The translations under genes were made by a program, and so were the position numbers. The notes under the pieces were generated by a model. It did not search any database, was not told the DNA's origin, and saw nothing but the letters and a program-made list of their open reading frames with translations. Positions 54,193 to 63,990 of a DNA stretch of 64,000 nt are shown piece after piece (within the stretch, counting starts at the first letter, position 1; the number at the start of each line of letters is the position of its first letter). This DNA is from Sediminicola sp035798135 (GTDB taxonomy: Bacteria; Bacteroidota; Bacteroidia; Flavobacteriales; Flavobacteriaceae): assembly GCA_035798135.1 (NCBI GenBank), contig JAPFBR010000004.1, positions 1 through 64,000 on the forward strand, given 5' to 3'.

Positions 54193-56516
54193 TTGCCTGA
54201 ACCATAGCCTACCCCATACCCATAATTATAGTCCTTGGCCTTCCCAGTCCCTACTGCATTTAGGACATAGGCCATATTCTTTAATTTTTTGGTTTTGTTG
54301 AGTTCTTTAGAGAATTCCAACAAACGCTTATCCGTAAAACCAGAACGTGTTACAAAAAGGGTGAGATCCGCTTCTTGGGATATTAACAACGTATCTGTGA
54401 CCAGCATGGTAGGGGCGGTATCCACCACAATAAAATCGAATTCCTTTTTGGCCTGTTCCATAAATTTCCCAAAGCCAGGACTCGAAAACAGCTCTGGGGC
54501 ATTTAGGGGCACGGCCCCACTTGGCAAGACTTTGTGGTAGACGTTTTTACCTAAACCATCTTGGATAAGATCCTCCCATTTTAATGTGGTGCTATCCAAA
54601 AATTCAGAAAGCCCAAAGGTGTTTCTAGTGGCCTTTAAATACTCGTGCAATTGGGGATTTCTTAAATCTGCTCCAACGAGCAAGACCTTCTTTTTCATAC
54701 TGGCATAGGCCAAGGACAGGTTTACGGCAGTCAAGGTTTTCCCTTCCCCTTTTACGGAGGAGGTGACGTAAATAACCTGTCCAACACCTGCCGCCTTTTT
54801 AGGCAACATATAATTGACATTGGTCGCCAAGATGCGGAAGGACTCCGCCAAGACAGAACGATCATTGTCCCCCATCATTTTAGCCTCCTTTAAAAATGGA
54901 ATTTCAGACAATACCGGGGAAGGAAGGTATAGTTTATCAATATCTGACCTGTCGTATATTTTAGTGTCTAGTGAAAATCTAATATATAGAACCGCAAAGG
55001 GCAAAAACATCCCAGCTATTAGTGAAAGTGCAAAAACAATCGTTTTCTTTGGAGAAACAGGCTCGTTACTGGTTAATCCATAATCTATTACCTTTATCGA
55101 TGGGGCCGTAATTGCGAGGCTGATGGCCGCCTCCTCCCGTTTTTCCAAGAGCAATAAAAATAAATTTTCCTTGATTCCCTGTTGGCGCTCTATGGAACGC
55201 AACATTTTTTCCTTTTCGGGCAGTCTGGAGTATTGGGAACCTGCCCTACTTTCCTCTTGTTTCAGTTGGCGTAATGAGTTTTCCAATTGGGTCTCATAGA
55301 TGTTCACCGTTTTTATGATGTTGACCTTGTTCCGTTCCAATTGGCCATTTAAAGTATGTAAGGTAGGGTGATCCTTTCCTACATTGGGCAACAGTTTTTC
55401 CCGTTCCAGAGACAAGGCATTATACCCAACCACTAAGTTGTTAAGGCTATTGTTCTCTATCCCAATATTGGAGGGCAACAACCCATAATCTCCCTGATTG
55501 ATGACCGTCTGCTTTAATATTTTTGTGACGGAGATCTGGTTTTCCAATTTATAAAGCTCCTCCTGTGTATCTGATTTCTTTTGTAAGGTAGCTCCAGCAT
55601 CAGCTTCAATATAGGAAAGGTTGTTGGCCCTTTTAAAATCTTGTTTCCCTACTTCGATGGAATCCAATTCTCCAGACAAATAACTAAAGCGCTGATCTAT
55701 CACTTCCAAGGTACGTTTAGATACCAACTGCCTATCCAAGACCCCATCCCGATCAAATTTAGCTATGATGGTATTCAATATAGCTTCTGATCGCTCTAGA
55801 CTCTCCCCTTCCATGGATAACGATAGAATTTCACTGGTCTTACTAGTTGCCTGTATCTGTAAATTTTCCGTCAATTGCTCTACAGCTTTTTTAATGGGCA
55901 GCAAAACCACTTTAAAGTTGTAATTTTTAAATGTGGAAATATCAGAGTTGTCAGATAATTTAATATTAAAGGGCAGACCATCTGAAGGTAAGCCCATATA
56001 AGACAAATTCATCGTGACCTTTTTATCACTTGCATCGGTAATAATCATTTCCTTTTCAGTGATTTTTATCCCATATTCCTTAGGATTACTAATACTATCT
56101 GACGCACTATTTTTAGCAATGGTAAAAGGAGGGTTCCAGATCTGGGAGGTCTTTACATTCCCTACTTCATAGTAAACCACATCTAATTGCAATTCCGCTA
56201 CCACTTGGCTCAATAGGCGATAGGATTTTAAAATCTCTGTTTCATTCTCCAAATTGATCTTCGAATTTCCTCCCAAAATAGAAGCTGCATCTACAGCTAA
56301 ATTCAATTCCTTAGTATTGTCTATAATCTTGATTTTGGCAACAGAATTATAGGTGATAGTAGCATATCGTAAGTAAACAGCACCAATTCCAATGCTAACA
56401 AAGATCACTAATAAAAACCAAGGCCAATACCTAAGGTATTTTCGAAGGGAATTCATTAAAGCATAAGATTCTTCTTCCTCAACATTCTCTAAATTTCTAG
56501 GTGATTCTTTCATCAT
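54189..56516 (-). CDS. Wzc-type polysaccharide chain-length regulator and tyrosine kinase
   Basis: A 775-residue inner-membrane protein of the polysaccharide co-polymerase 2a class. The N-terminal Wzz domain begins after a first helix (about 33-55), followed by a large periplasmic coiled coil and a second helix near 495-515. The cytoplasmic BY-kinase domain has Walker A SSVKGEGKT near 585-593, Walker A' LLVGADLR near 612 (Gly where the usual Asp stands) and Walker B FIVVDTAPTML. The tail is short and Tyr/Gly-rich (DYNYGYGVGYGSGK), giving the autophosphorylation cluster. It controls capsule or exopolysaccharide length and export. It starts with two adjacent ATG codons. Confidence 0.92.
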   Translation of the reverse strand: MMKESPRNLENVEEEESYALMNSLRKYLRYWPWFLLVIFVSIGIGAVYLRYATITYNSVAKIKIIDNTKELNLAVDAASILGGNSKINLENETEILKSYRLLSQVVAELQLDVVYYEVGNVKTSQIWNPPFTIAKNSASDSISNPKEYGIKITEKEMIITDASDKKVTMNLSYMGLPSDGLPFNIKLSDNSDISTFKNYNFKVVLLPIKKAVEQLTENLQIQATSKTSEILSLSMEGESLERSEAILNTIIAKFDRDGVLDRQLVSKRTLEVIDQRFSYLSGELDSIEVGKQDFKRANNLSYIEADAGATLQKKSDTQEELYKLENQISVTKILKQTVINQGDYGLLPSNIGIENNSLNNLVVGYNALSLEREKLLPNVGKDHPTLHTLNGQLERNKVNIIKTVNIYETQLENSLRQLKQEESRAGSQYSRLPEKEKMLRSIERQQGIKENLFLLLLEKREEAAISLAITAPSIKVIDYGLTSNEPVSPKKTIVFALSLIAGMFLPFAVLYIRFSLDTKIYDRSDIDKLYLPSPVLSEIPFLKEAKMMGDNDRSVLAESFRILATNVNYMLPKKAAGVGQVIYVTSSVKGEGKTLTAVNLSLAYASMKKKVLLVGADLRNPQLHEYLKATRNTFGLSEFLDSTTLKWEDLIQDGLGKNVYHKVLPSGAVPLNAPELFSSPGFGKFMEQAKKEFDFIVVDTAPTMLVTDTLLISQEADLTLFVTRSGFTDKRLLEFSKELNKTKKLKNMAYVLNAVGTGKAKDYNYGYGVGYGSGK

Positions 56517-56523
56517 TTATATT

Positions 56524-56531
56524 CAAATTTA
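56524..56531 (-). promoter_or_regulatory. Possible -7 box of the wzc-type gene
   Basis: TAAATTTG on the minus strand lies 7 bases before the first ATG. A TTG 23 bases farther upstream is at the edge of the allowed spacing, so this is tentative. Confidence 0.3.
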
Positions 56532-56668
56532 ATTCTCCGGCACGAAGGTAATTACAATTGCAAATAACACTTATAATTCCCCCTAATATTCTTATAGTCC
56601 TTTTTGTTAAATTATTTATTTTTTAGTAACCTCTTTTTAAGATTGTACATTATTTAACAATAAGAATA

Positions 56669-57622
56669 TTACTTAAACTCATGTCTAATCATTTTGCGAA
56701 GGCCTTCTTCAGTTGAGAAAGGTGAAATAAAGCCGCTTTCAGAAAGTCTGTCAGTATTAACAGTAGTTTCTGCACAGAATTTTTTTATCCGAATAGCGCT
56801 TACAGGAAATTTTTTTCCAGTGACAAAAGATAATAAATCAAAGCCATAACCGGCAAAAAGCCCCATGAAATAAGGAATTGAGATAAAATCACTAGTTATA
56901 TTCATTTCATCTTTAATAATATGAATAATCTGAGCCGAATTTAGATCCGGTTTATCGGCAAAATTAAAAATTTCAATTCCCTTTTTTACTTGAGTTTTAC
57001 CTGATAAAAATGCCGATATATTGCCTACATAGGACATTGATTTACAATTATTACCAGTACCAATCATTAAAAATTTACGATTGGCTACCTGCTGTAATAG
57101 ATTATAAACATTCCCTCGATTATATTCGCCGAATACTACAGCTGGTCTCAGAATAGTTAAAGAGTTGTCCTTATCATTTATGGCCCATTCCAAAAATAGC
57201 TTTTCCGCTTCGTATTTAGTACGGCCATATTCATTAAAAGGACTAGCTTCCATTCCTTCATTCGGAGTACCATTATTAAGTCCGTAAATTGCAACTGTGC
57301 TTGTAAATATAATAGTCTTTATGCCATTTACTTTGGCTGCATTTATAATGTTTTTAGCTCCATTTATATTAACATCGGCATATAAACTCTGTGGAGTTAC
57401 GTTGTCAGCATGTTCCGCGGCCAAATTATAAATGACATCTATACCTTCACAAGCCTTTTTTAACTGCTCTTTATCTCTAACATCACCAATTATCGTAAAG
57501 GATGAAAATTTTTCATTAACAACTTTATCATATACTTTTATTTTACAATTTTCTTCCTTTTGAAGATCAGCAACCAATCTTTTTCCTATAAAACCACTTC
57601 CACCTATAATTAATATATTCAT
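56669..57622 (-). CDS. NAD-dependent epimerase/dehydratase
   Basis: A 317-residue short-chain dehydrogenase of the extended type, which acts on nucleotide sugars. The NAD motif is MNILIIGGSGFIGKRLV, with NLAAEHADNV in the middle. The catalytic YxxxK is in YGRTKYEAEKLF. Substrate specificity, such as 4-epimerisation or dehydration, cannot be determined. The gene is 11 bases from the upstream glycosyltransferase gene in the polysaccharide operon. Confidence 0.9.
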   Translation of the reverse strand: MNILIIGGSGFIGKRLVADLQKEENCKIKVYDKVVNEKFSSFTIIGDVRDKEQLKKACEGIDVIYNLAAEHADNVTPQSLYADVNINGAKNIINAAKVNGIKTIIFTSTVAIYGLNNGTPNEGMEASPFNEYGRTKYEAEKLFLEWAINDKDNSLTILRPAVVFGEYNRGNVYNLLQQVANRKFLMIGTGNNCKSMSYVGNISAFLSGKTQVKKGIEIFNFADKPDLNSAQIIHIIKDEMNITSDFISIPYFMGLFAGYGFDLLSFVTGKKFPVSAIRIKKFCAETTVNTDRLSESGFISPFSTEEGLRKMIRHEFK

Positions 57623-57633
57623 TTTTCTAAATT

Positions 57634-58368
57634 TTATGACAATTTCCTATATACATTCCATATCAAATAGTATATCGATTTGATCACTGAATGATGTTCA
57701 ATTTCTCTAAACAACTTATAATTAAATTTTAACAAGTTAATTTTACTACTAGAAACAGACTGATTACGAATTCGATAAACTGCCAAGACGCCAGGCACTT
57801 TATAAGCAAATGGAATTTTCTTTAAAACCGAAAGCCAAAGCCCGTAATCCTGCCTTTTTCGGATTAACGGCATATAATATTTGCCCAAGGTTAGTTGATC
57901 GTATATTGCTGTTAAACAGCCTATTTGATTTTCTTTTAGCATAGACAAATAATCAAGTTTATCTGGTGGATTAATAACCTTTTCACAATCCTTACCTGAC
58001 TCTGTGATTGTTCCATAAGCTGAATAGCTTAGAGTAACTTTATGTTCTAGCATAAATGAAATTTGCTTTTCCAATTTTATATTGCTCCATAAATCGTCAG
58101 AATCCAAAAAAGCGATGAACCTGCCATTTGCTTTTTCGATAGCCCTATTCCTACTAACCGCAGCTCCCATATTAGTATCATTTCGATAAAGCTTAATGCG
58201 ATTATCCAAAAGCATAAAATTCTTTACTATTTCGAAAGTACTATCGGAAGAAAAATCATCAACCACGATCCATTCCCAATTGGAATAGGTCTGAGATTTT
58301 ATAGACTCATATGTTTCATTAATGAAACACTCTGAATTGTAGGTAGGTGTAATAATGGAAACTAGCAT
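57634..58368 (-). CDS. GT2-family glycosyltransferase
   Basis: A 244-residue GT-A glycosyltransferase. It starts MLVSIITPTYNSECFINETYESI and carries VVDDFSSDSTFEI, then the metal-binding DxD in AFLDSDDLW near residue 97 and QDYGLWLSVL near the acceptor site. It probably adds one sugar to the lipid-linked repeat unit. It is 15 bases from the upstream CapK gene. Confidence 0.93.
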   Translation of the reverse strand: MLVSIITPTYNSECFINETYESIKSQTYSNWEWIVVDDFSSDSTFEIVKNFMLLDNRIKLYRNDTNMGAAVSRNRAIEKANGRFIAFLDSDDLWSNIKLEKQISFMLEHKVTLSYSAYGTITESGKDCEKVINPPDKLDYLSMLKENQIGCLTAIYDQLTLGKYYMPLIRKRQDYGLWLSVLKKIPFAYKVPGVLAVYRIRNQSVSSSKINLLKFNYKLFREIEHHSVIKSIYYLIWNVYRKLS

Positions 58369-58383
58369 TTTTTTTATATGTTA

Positions 58384-59676
58384 TTAATTTTTAATTAAGC
58401 CAATGGTGGTTACAAAATCCGTTAATTTTCCATTCATTTTATGAAGTGGTTTTCCGTAGTTGATTTCAAAATTAACATCGCCATCAAAATATTTATCCAA
58501 CTCCTTCTCTAAAAGCAATCGCGAGCTAGTATCGTTTTGTTCTATATTCATTTCAATGAATCCAGGAATATGCTGTACTGCCTGATAATTTAGGTGTAAA
58601 TCATAATTCGTTGCTAAATTTTTAATTGCCGAATAAATCATACGACCAGGATATTCTTTTTTATCACCAATGATCTTCTTTCCTAAACGCCCCAATATAT
58701 TTAAAATAACAGGGTGTTCCCTACCACAATCACATCTAAAATCACTCGGTGCCAATTCTAGCATATCCCCCAATTTATATCTAATGATCGGAAATGATTT
58801 GGATAATAAATTAGTCACCAATATTTCACCTTCCTCTTGTTCAACTATAACATTTTCCATTACTATGTGCATACTACCTTTGGGACATTCAAATGCAATA
58901 ATCCCCGACTCCGTTGAACCATACTCATTAATTATTTTAACACCAAAAGCCTTTTTAATTTCCTTTTGATAACTACCATAAACTTTTTCAGCAGTACCTT
59001 TTACCATTTTTAGGCTGTAGTCATTACTACCGCCACTTTTATTTACCAGTTTGGCTACCTCATAAATCATGGAAGAATAACCATGTAAATATTTTGCTCC
59101 CTTCAGTTCACGTGCAAATTTCTCAATTTCGTAACTGGTATAGGAAAATAGCCTAAACCTATTTTGAAGCCTATCCAATAATTTAATTTTAAAGGCTTCT
59201 TTTGGGTTGATATTATAACCCCACAGGTATGCGTTTTTATCCCAAGGCTTAACATTATACCAGCTATAGCCTCTAAAAATTGCTGCCCTGTTATGGGAAT
59301 CCCATTCCTCGTCCTTGAAAAATTCCAATGATTCACCACTGGTCCCTGAAGTACTGGAAATAAATAATTTTTTAAAAGGATAATTTGACTGTATCTGTTT
59401 GTTGTATTTTATCAAGGTTCCTTTTGTAATTGGAGGAAGATCTTTCAATTGTTTTATGTCCCTAAATTGCGATGGATCAAAATTATTATCATCAAAAAAA
59501 CGTTTATAAAAAGTAGAATTTTTATAGGCAAACTCTAAGAACTCCCTGCATTTATTGATTTGATAATCCCTCAACTTCTTTTGGGACCATCCGTCCGAAT
59601 CCTTCAAAAAAGAAAGGTAATTATTTAAGGAAGGGTTCCGTTGTCGGACACCAAATTTGAAAAGAAGCTTATACAT
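58384..59676 (-). CDS. CapK/PaaK-like adenylate-forming enzyme (copy 1)
   Basis: A 430-residue protein of the CapK/phenylacetate-CoA ligase-like family of ANL enzymes. The ATP-binding P-loop SSTSGTSGE is near residue 108-116. INEYGSTESGIIAFECP is the adenylate-binding A5-type motif. A Cys pair in RCDCGREHPVILNILGR may bind zinc. The family occurs in capsule loci, but its substrate is unknown. It is very similar along its whole length to the gene at 62704, so one arose by duplication. It is 15 bases from the GT2 gene and 219 bases from the upstream gene. Confidence 0.87.
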   Translation of the reverse strand: MYKLLFKFGVRQRNPSLNNYLSFLKDSDGWSQKKLRDYQINKCREFLEFAYKNSTFYKRFFDDNNFDPSQFRDIKQLKDLPPITKGTLIKYNKQIQSNYPFKKLFISSTSGTSGESLEFFKDEEWDSHNRAAIFRGYSWYNVKPWDKNAYLWGYNINPKEAFKIKLLDRLQNRFRLFSYTSYEIEKFARELKGAKYLHGYSSMIYEVAKLVNKSGGSNDYSLKMVKGTAEKVYGSYQKEIKKAFGVKIINEYGSTESGIIAFECPKGSMHIVMENVIVEQEEGEILVTNLLSKSFPIIRYKLGDMLELAPSDFRCDCGREHPVILNILGRLGKKIIGDKKEYPGRMIYSAIKNLATNYDLHLNYQAVQHIPGFIEMNIEQNDTSSRLLLEKELDKYFDGDVNFEINYGKPLHKMNGKLTDFVTTIGLIKN

Positions 59677-59895
59677 TGTATTAGTATTTCTTAATATTTT
59701 CTGCTAAAGGATTTTAACCTATTAAAGCAATTTAATTCTAGGTTTATATTTTGAGTTTTTCGATAATCTCAATCAATTCTTTTTTGGGAAAAATATTAGA
59801 TTAATTATTTCAGTTTGTGGTGATGCTTAATGGCAGCAATACATTTTATTCATAATAAGAGTATTTCTATACTCTATTTTTGTTATGGCATCCAG
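59677..59895. other. Spacer within the polysaccharide cluster
   Basis: 219 bases, A/T-rich, between the glycosyltransferase and the first CapK copy. No reading frame, terminator or clear promoter is seen. It is the largest gap in the cluster. Confidence 0.5.
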
Positions 59896-60942
59896 TTATT
59901 GATTTTGATGAATTTTTAGAATAGTGTTTAAAACTAATTTATCTGGGCTCAAATAATTATTATAGTAGTGAAAATTATTTCTCATTATTTCATATAACCG
60001 ATCATTTTCCTGCATTAAATAATTTATATTACTTATAAGTTCATTTTCATTCTGAAAAATCAAATAGTTTTTATTTTGCGAAAAATTTCCAGGAAGATCA
60101 TATTCTAAAGGCTCCGAAACTATAGCCCTAGAGGCTGCAACATATTCAGCAAATTTCCAGCCAGTGGAATTATGCAATCCGGAGGTAGCAATACAAATAT
60201 TAGTGCTTTTCACTAAATTCATGAAGTTTTCTTTCCGAGTTAATGAATTTACGACTGTCAAGTCTTTTGCATGTTTACTCGAAAAATCATCTTTCTGAAG
60301 ACCTCCTACAAATTGATCGCCAAATTCTTTCTTACAAACTTTAATATAGTCTATCCTATTTTTGTTGATTCGTTCTCTTAAAGTTTTCGCATGTTCATTT
60401 GTTTCATCATCTGGATTCCATAACCTTGCCAGAAATAAAATTTTCTTGTCTTTATTAGGAATCGGAAAGTTTTCATATTCAAAATGAGCGAAAGAAGTTT
60501 TATTATAAAACTTTGCTATAATGGAATTATGCTTCAATACGTCTTTTATTTTTTCTTTTGGACTTTGAGGGTAATTCCCCTCTGCTTGAAAATAATAATT
60601 TAACCCTAGAGGATAAATTTTTCGATTTTCAGTATCATATTTAAGAAGTTGTTTGGAGAAACTCCTTTTGAAGTAAAAATCCGCATTCAAATTCTTATCA
60701 AAGTATTCTAAATTTTTCTCAATAGAACCATTGATCCAATTAAGCCCATCCAAAGTGTCATAAACAACCTTGTACTTATTGTCAATAGTCACATGTAATA
60801 AAGGTTTGTTAATATCCCCTTTTGCTCGATTTAATGTAAGATTAATTATCCCAAGCTTTCTAAGCTTTTCAAATCCATCATATATTTGATTTAAATGGGG
60901 AGAAGGAAAGTAATTTAGTTCACATCTAAAAATAGGCTTCAT
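59896..60942 (-). CDS. Probable GT-B glycosyltransferase
   Basis: A 348-residue protein without membrane segments. The C-terminal half resembles a GT-B donor domain: KILFLARLWNPDD, TNICIATSGLHNSTGWKFAEYVAASRAIVSEP and LISNINYLMQENDRLYEIM, with the family's characteristic (G/S)xxxKxxEY pattern. The N-terminal half (FRCELNYFPSPHLNQIYDGFEKL) is not one I recognise. It is probably involved in building the surface polysaccharide, but donor and acceptor are unknown. It is 48 bases from the upstream GINT1-like gene. Confidence 0.7.
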   Translation of the reverse strand: MKPIFRCELNYFPSPHLNQIYDGFEKLRKLGIINLTLNRAKGDINKPLLHVTIDNKYKVVYDTLDGLNWINGSIEKNLEYFDKNLNADFYFKRSFSKQLLKYDTENRKIYPLGLNYYFQAEGNYPQSPKEKIKDVLKHNSIIAKFYNKTSFAHFEYENFPIPNKDKKILFLARLWNPDDETNEHAKTLRERINKNRIDYIKVCKKEFGDQFVGGLQKDDFSSKHAKDLTVVNSLTRKENFMNLVKSTNICIATSGLHNSTGWKFAEYVAASRAIVSEPLEYDLPGNFSQNKNYLIFQNENELISNINYLMQENDRLYEIMRNNFHYYNNYLSPDKLVLNTILKIHQNQ

Positions 60943-60990
60943 ACTATGTTGTTTGTTTTATAATTGATTTTTAAAAAGACTATACAATCC

Positions 60991-62658
60991 CTATTTTTTA
61001 AAGGCCGCATCAAAGACAAATAAATCATCTATTTGATGCAAATGATGCATTGATATTAACCCTTTATGAAAATCGGGTTCAATTATCAAACTGTTTTCTT
61101 CTACATATGAGTTGATCGTAAGTTCCTTGATCCTATTGATATTTAAGGCCCTGCCGTATACACTTCCTTCATTTCTTTGGGAGGGTCTAAATATTTCATC
61201 GCCGTAATTGAAAATTGCACCTCCATTTCTGCCTATTCTTGAATCAATAATAACCGGATTCTGCGAATGAGGCACTAAGGTGTTAAGTTTTACGGAATCC
61301 ACTTTATAAATAAACAACTCACTATTTAATGGTAAATTTTTAATTTCCTTTTTATTGACAAACAACCACTTCTGCCCTTCCTTATCGTTATAAAAAGAAG
61401 CATCTGCCACCATTTCACCATCAAAAGCCGTTGTGAAAAGCTCCCATTTAGTTGGAAAATGGAGGCATTTATAAATCTCAAGTCTCTTGTTGTCCAAAGT
61501 TTCAGGCATAAGATATATTTCCCCTTCCTCTTCGAAAATAAAAGGGTAAGACAAATGATAATCCAAATCGAGAATATCAACAATATTGGTTATTTCGCCT
61601 TTCTGAATACTCCCACAAGAAAGCTTTCCTTTTTTTGTTTTGTAACAATAGGTTTCAAAAAACACGTGGCATTTATTTTCGTGGTGAAAAAGAAACGGAT
61701 CTGCCCAAAATTCATCCTTGGGTGGCCGTGCAGGTTTTAGTTGTGATAGTTCTGTATTTAAAAAATCTCCCTTTCCTAAAAATAAGTTCCAACGCTGATA
61801 GTTTGCCCCGAATAATTTACTGTTTAAACCTTTAAAGATTTTCTCAGTAATAGCCAAATAAAAACTGATGGAGTATTTTAAAACATCATTTAGATTAAGC
61901 ACAGTAGAAAGTGAAATAGAATTTTCCTGTACTTTACCGCCCACATAGTTGCCTTCACTCAGTATCCTTAAGTTTTTGAGTAATAAAGAAACTGATCCTT
62001 CCAAAATTTCATCCTTTGTTTTAATCAAGGACCAATGTGGACTAAAAAATGCCTTGTCAATAACATGATCTACTGACCCTTCCTTGTTCCGATGTAACAC
62101 CACCTCAATAGCAGGCACTTTATCAAGTAATTCCACAAGTCCCATACATCCACTGCGATCTGTGTAATTTTTGGAATGTAAGAGAGACCAAATACCATGT
62201 TTTGCTATCTTTCCAATTTCGGTATCAATTTTATGGACACCTGTATGTAAAAGCACATCTAATTTGTACTCTTTAATTTTGTTTAAATCGTCAACTGTAA
62301 AACAATTAAATCTATTTTCATCATTGCCTTGTACCTTAATGATTGTGCAAGTATTCAAGAAATCCAATATACTTTTTTTGTTTACTGTATTAATTTTCTT
62401 AAAAAAGAACTTTCTCTCAATAGCCAATTGTGTATTTAAAATCAATTCTCCTAAATTCCTCTTAGGGAAATTGAGTTGCCTAGATTGATGTAATTCACTT
62501 TTTACATTACTCCCAGAGCATAAACCATTCTGTATTATAACATATAATTCTATTTTTTCGTTCTTTCTAATCCAATCTATTATCCGACATTCCCAGTTTT
62601 CAAGTTTTTCTAATTCTTCAATAAATATGCCTATTCTCATATTCCTTTTCGATAACAT
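60991..62658 (-). CDS. Two-domain protein: formyltransferase-like N-terminus, GINT1-like C-terminus
   Basis: A 555-residue cytoplasmic protein. Residues about 5-205 look like a formyltransferase fold (KLDVLLHTGVHKID, GIWSLLHSKNYTDRSGCMGL, AIEVVLHRNKEGSVDHVI); the usual catalytic Asn before the HP/HS motif is not apparent. Residues about 290-555 resemble the N-terminal domain of glucosamine inositolphosphorylceramide transferase 1 (a beta-propeller): FWADPFLFHHENKCHVFFE, YHLSYPFIFEEEGEIYLMPE, VADASFYNDKEGQKWLFVNKK. The fusion occurs in polysaccharide loci but its reaction is unknown. The ATG at 62640 (MRIGIFIEE) is an alternative start. Confidence 0.72.
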   Translation of the reverse strand: MLSKRNMRIGIFIEELEKLENWECRIIDWIRKNEKIELYVIIQNGLCSGSNVKSELHQSRQLNFPKRNLGELILNTQLAIERKFFFKKINTVNKKSILDFLNTCTIIKVQGNDENRFNCFTVDDLNKIKEYKLDVLLHTGVHKIDTEIGKIAKHGIWSLLHSKNYTDRSGCMGLVELLDKVPAIEVVLHRNKEGSVDHVIDKAFFSPHWSLIKTKDEILEGSVSLLLKNLRILSEGNYVGGKVQENSISLSTVLNLNDVLKYSISFYLAITEKIFKGLNSKLFGANYQRWNLFLGKGDFLNTELSQLKPARPPKDEFWADPFLFHHENKCHVFFETYCYKTKKGKLSCGSIQKGEITNIVDILDLDYHLSYPFIFEEEGEIYLMPETLDNKRLEIYKCLHFPTKWELFTTAFDGEMVADASFYNDKEGQKWLFVNKKEIKNLPLNSELFIYKVDSVKLNTLVPHSQNPVIIDSRIGRNGGAIFNYGDEIFRPSQRNEGSVYGRALNINRIKELTINSYVEENSLIIEPDFHKGLISMHHLHQIDDLFVFDAAFKK

Positions 62659-62703
62659 TTTGATTTATAGTTGCATTTTGAGGCTTTCAAAATTAAACCA
62701 GCA

Positions 62704-63990
62704 CTATTTGTTTAACGTTGTAACAAAGTTTTTTAATTTTCCATCCATCTTATGCAGTTTTTGACCATATTTAATGGTAAACTCAATGTCATTTTTAAAA
62801 TAATTCTTAAGTTCCTTTTCTAGAATAGGCCCACGACCAAGTTCTTCTTGTTCTATATATATATCTACGAGTCCTTTAATATCTTGCCTTAATTGGTAAT
62901 TGAACAATATCCCATGTTTTGTAGCTATGCCCTTAAAAAAAATATTCAACAGTACACTTGGAAATTCTCGTTCTTTACCAATTATTTTCTCCCCAAGACG
63001 ACCATGGATGTCAAGGATAACGGCATGTGCCCTACCACAGGGGCATTTATAATTAGGATCGGCCAATTTTATACCATCACCCAATCTATAACGGATAATT
63101 GGAAACGATCTTGACAACAAATTAGTGACCAATATCTCACCATTTTCTTCTTCAATAATTACGTTTTCCATGGCTATATGAATACTTCCTTGGGGACATT
63201 CAAAACCAATTAGACCCGATTCGGTAGCACCATATTCGATCAGCATTTTTAATCCAAAAGCTTTTTTCACTTCTTCCTGATAACTGTCATAAACCTTTTC
63301 AGAAGTACCTTTTATCATTTTAAGATTATGGGGTATTATTAATCCTGATTTATTGACCAATTTAGCCACTTCATAAATTATTGAAGAATAACCGTGTAGG
63401 TATTTGGCGCCTTTTAGATTACGGGCAAAATTTTCAATTTCCTTTGATTTATAGGTATATAACCTAAACCTATTTTGAAGCCAATCCAACAATTTAATTT
63501 TCCTAGCTGCTTTTGGATCTATATTATATCCCCAAAGATATCCGTTTCTATCCCAGGGATTAACATCATACCATGTGTAACCTCTAAAGATTGCAGCTCT
63601 GGTGTGAGAATCCCATTCTTCATTTTTCAAGAACTTTAATAACTGGCCTGAAGTACCCGAAGTACTTGATATAAATGACTTTTTAAATTGATAGTTACTT
63701 TGAATCTCAATATTGAACTGTAATAGATTCTCTTTTGTAATTGGCGGTAATTGTTTTAATTGTTCCAAGTCATGGAATTCAGTAGGTTTGAACCCATTTT
63801 TATCAAAAATTTCTTTATAATAGGGGGAGTATTTATAAACAAATTCCAAAAATTCCCTACACTTTTTGATTTGATAATCCAGTAACTCTTTCTCCGACCA
63901 TTTATCCGATTTCTTTAGAAAATGCAAATAGCTCATTAGGGAGGGATTTCTCTTTTTAACGCCGTAATTAAAAATAATTTTTTTCAGCAT
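62704..63990 (-). CDS. CapK/PaaK-like adenylate-forming enzyme (copy 2)
   Basis: A 428-residue paralogue of the protein at 58384. The P-loop SSTSGTSG is near residue 110, LIEYGATESGLIGFECP is the A5-type motif, and KCPCGRAHAVILDIHGR carries the Cys pair. It is complete within the window. Residue-by-residue reading shows extensive identity with copy 1 (NRAAIFRGY versus TRAAIFRGY, GAKYLHGYSS in both), which points to recent duplication. It is 45 bases upstream of the GINT1-like gene. The cluster continues past the right edge. Confidence 0.87.
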   Translation of the reverse strand: MLKKIIFNYGVKKRNPSLMSYLHFLKKSDKWSEKELLDYQIKKCREFLEFVYKYSPYYKEIFDKNGFKPTEFHDLEQLKQLPPITKENLLQFNIEIQSNYQFKKSFISSTSGTSGQLLKFLKNEEWDSHTRAAIFRGYTWYDVNPWDRNGYLWGYNIDPKAARKIKLLDWLQNRFRLYTYKSKEIENFARNLKGAKYLHGYSSIIYEVAKLVNKSGLIIPHNLKMIKGTSEKVYDSYQEEVKKAFGLKMLIEYGATESGLIGFECPQGSIHIAMENVIIEEENGEILVTNLLSRSFPIIRYRLGDGIKLADPNYKCPCGRAHAVILDIHGRLGEKIIGKEREFPSVLLNIFFKGIATKHGILFNYQLRQDIKGLVDIYIEQEELGRGPILEKELKNYFKNDIEFTIKYGQKLHKMDGKLKNFVTTLNK

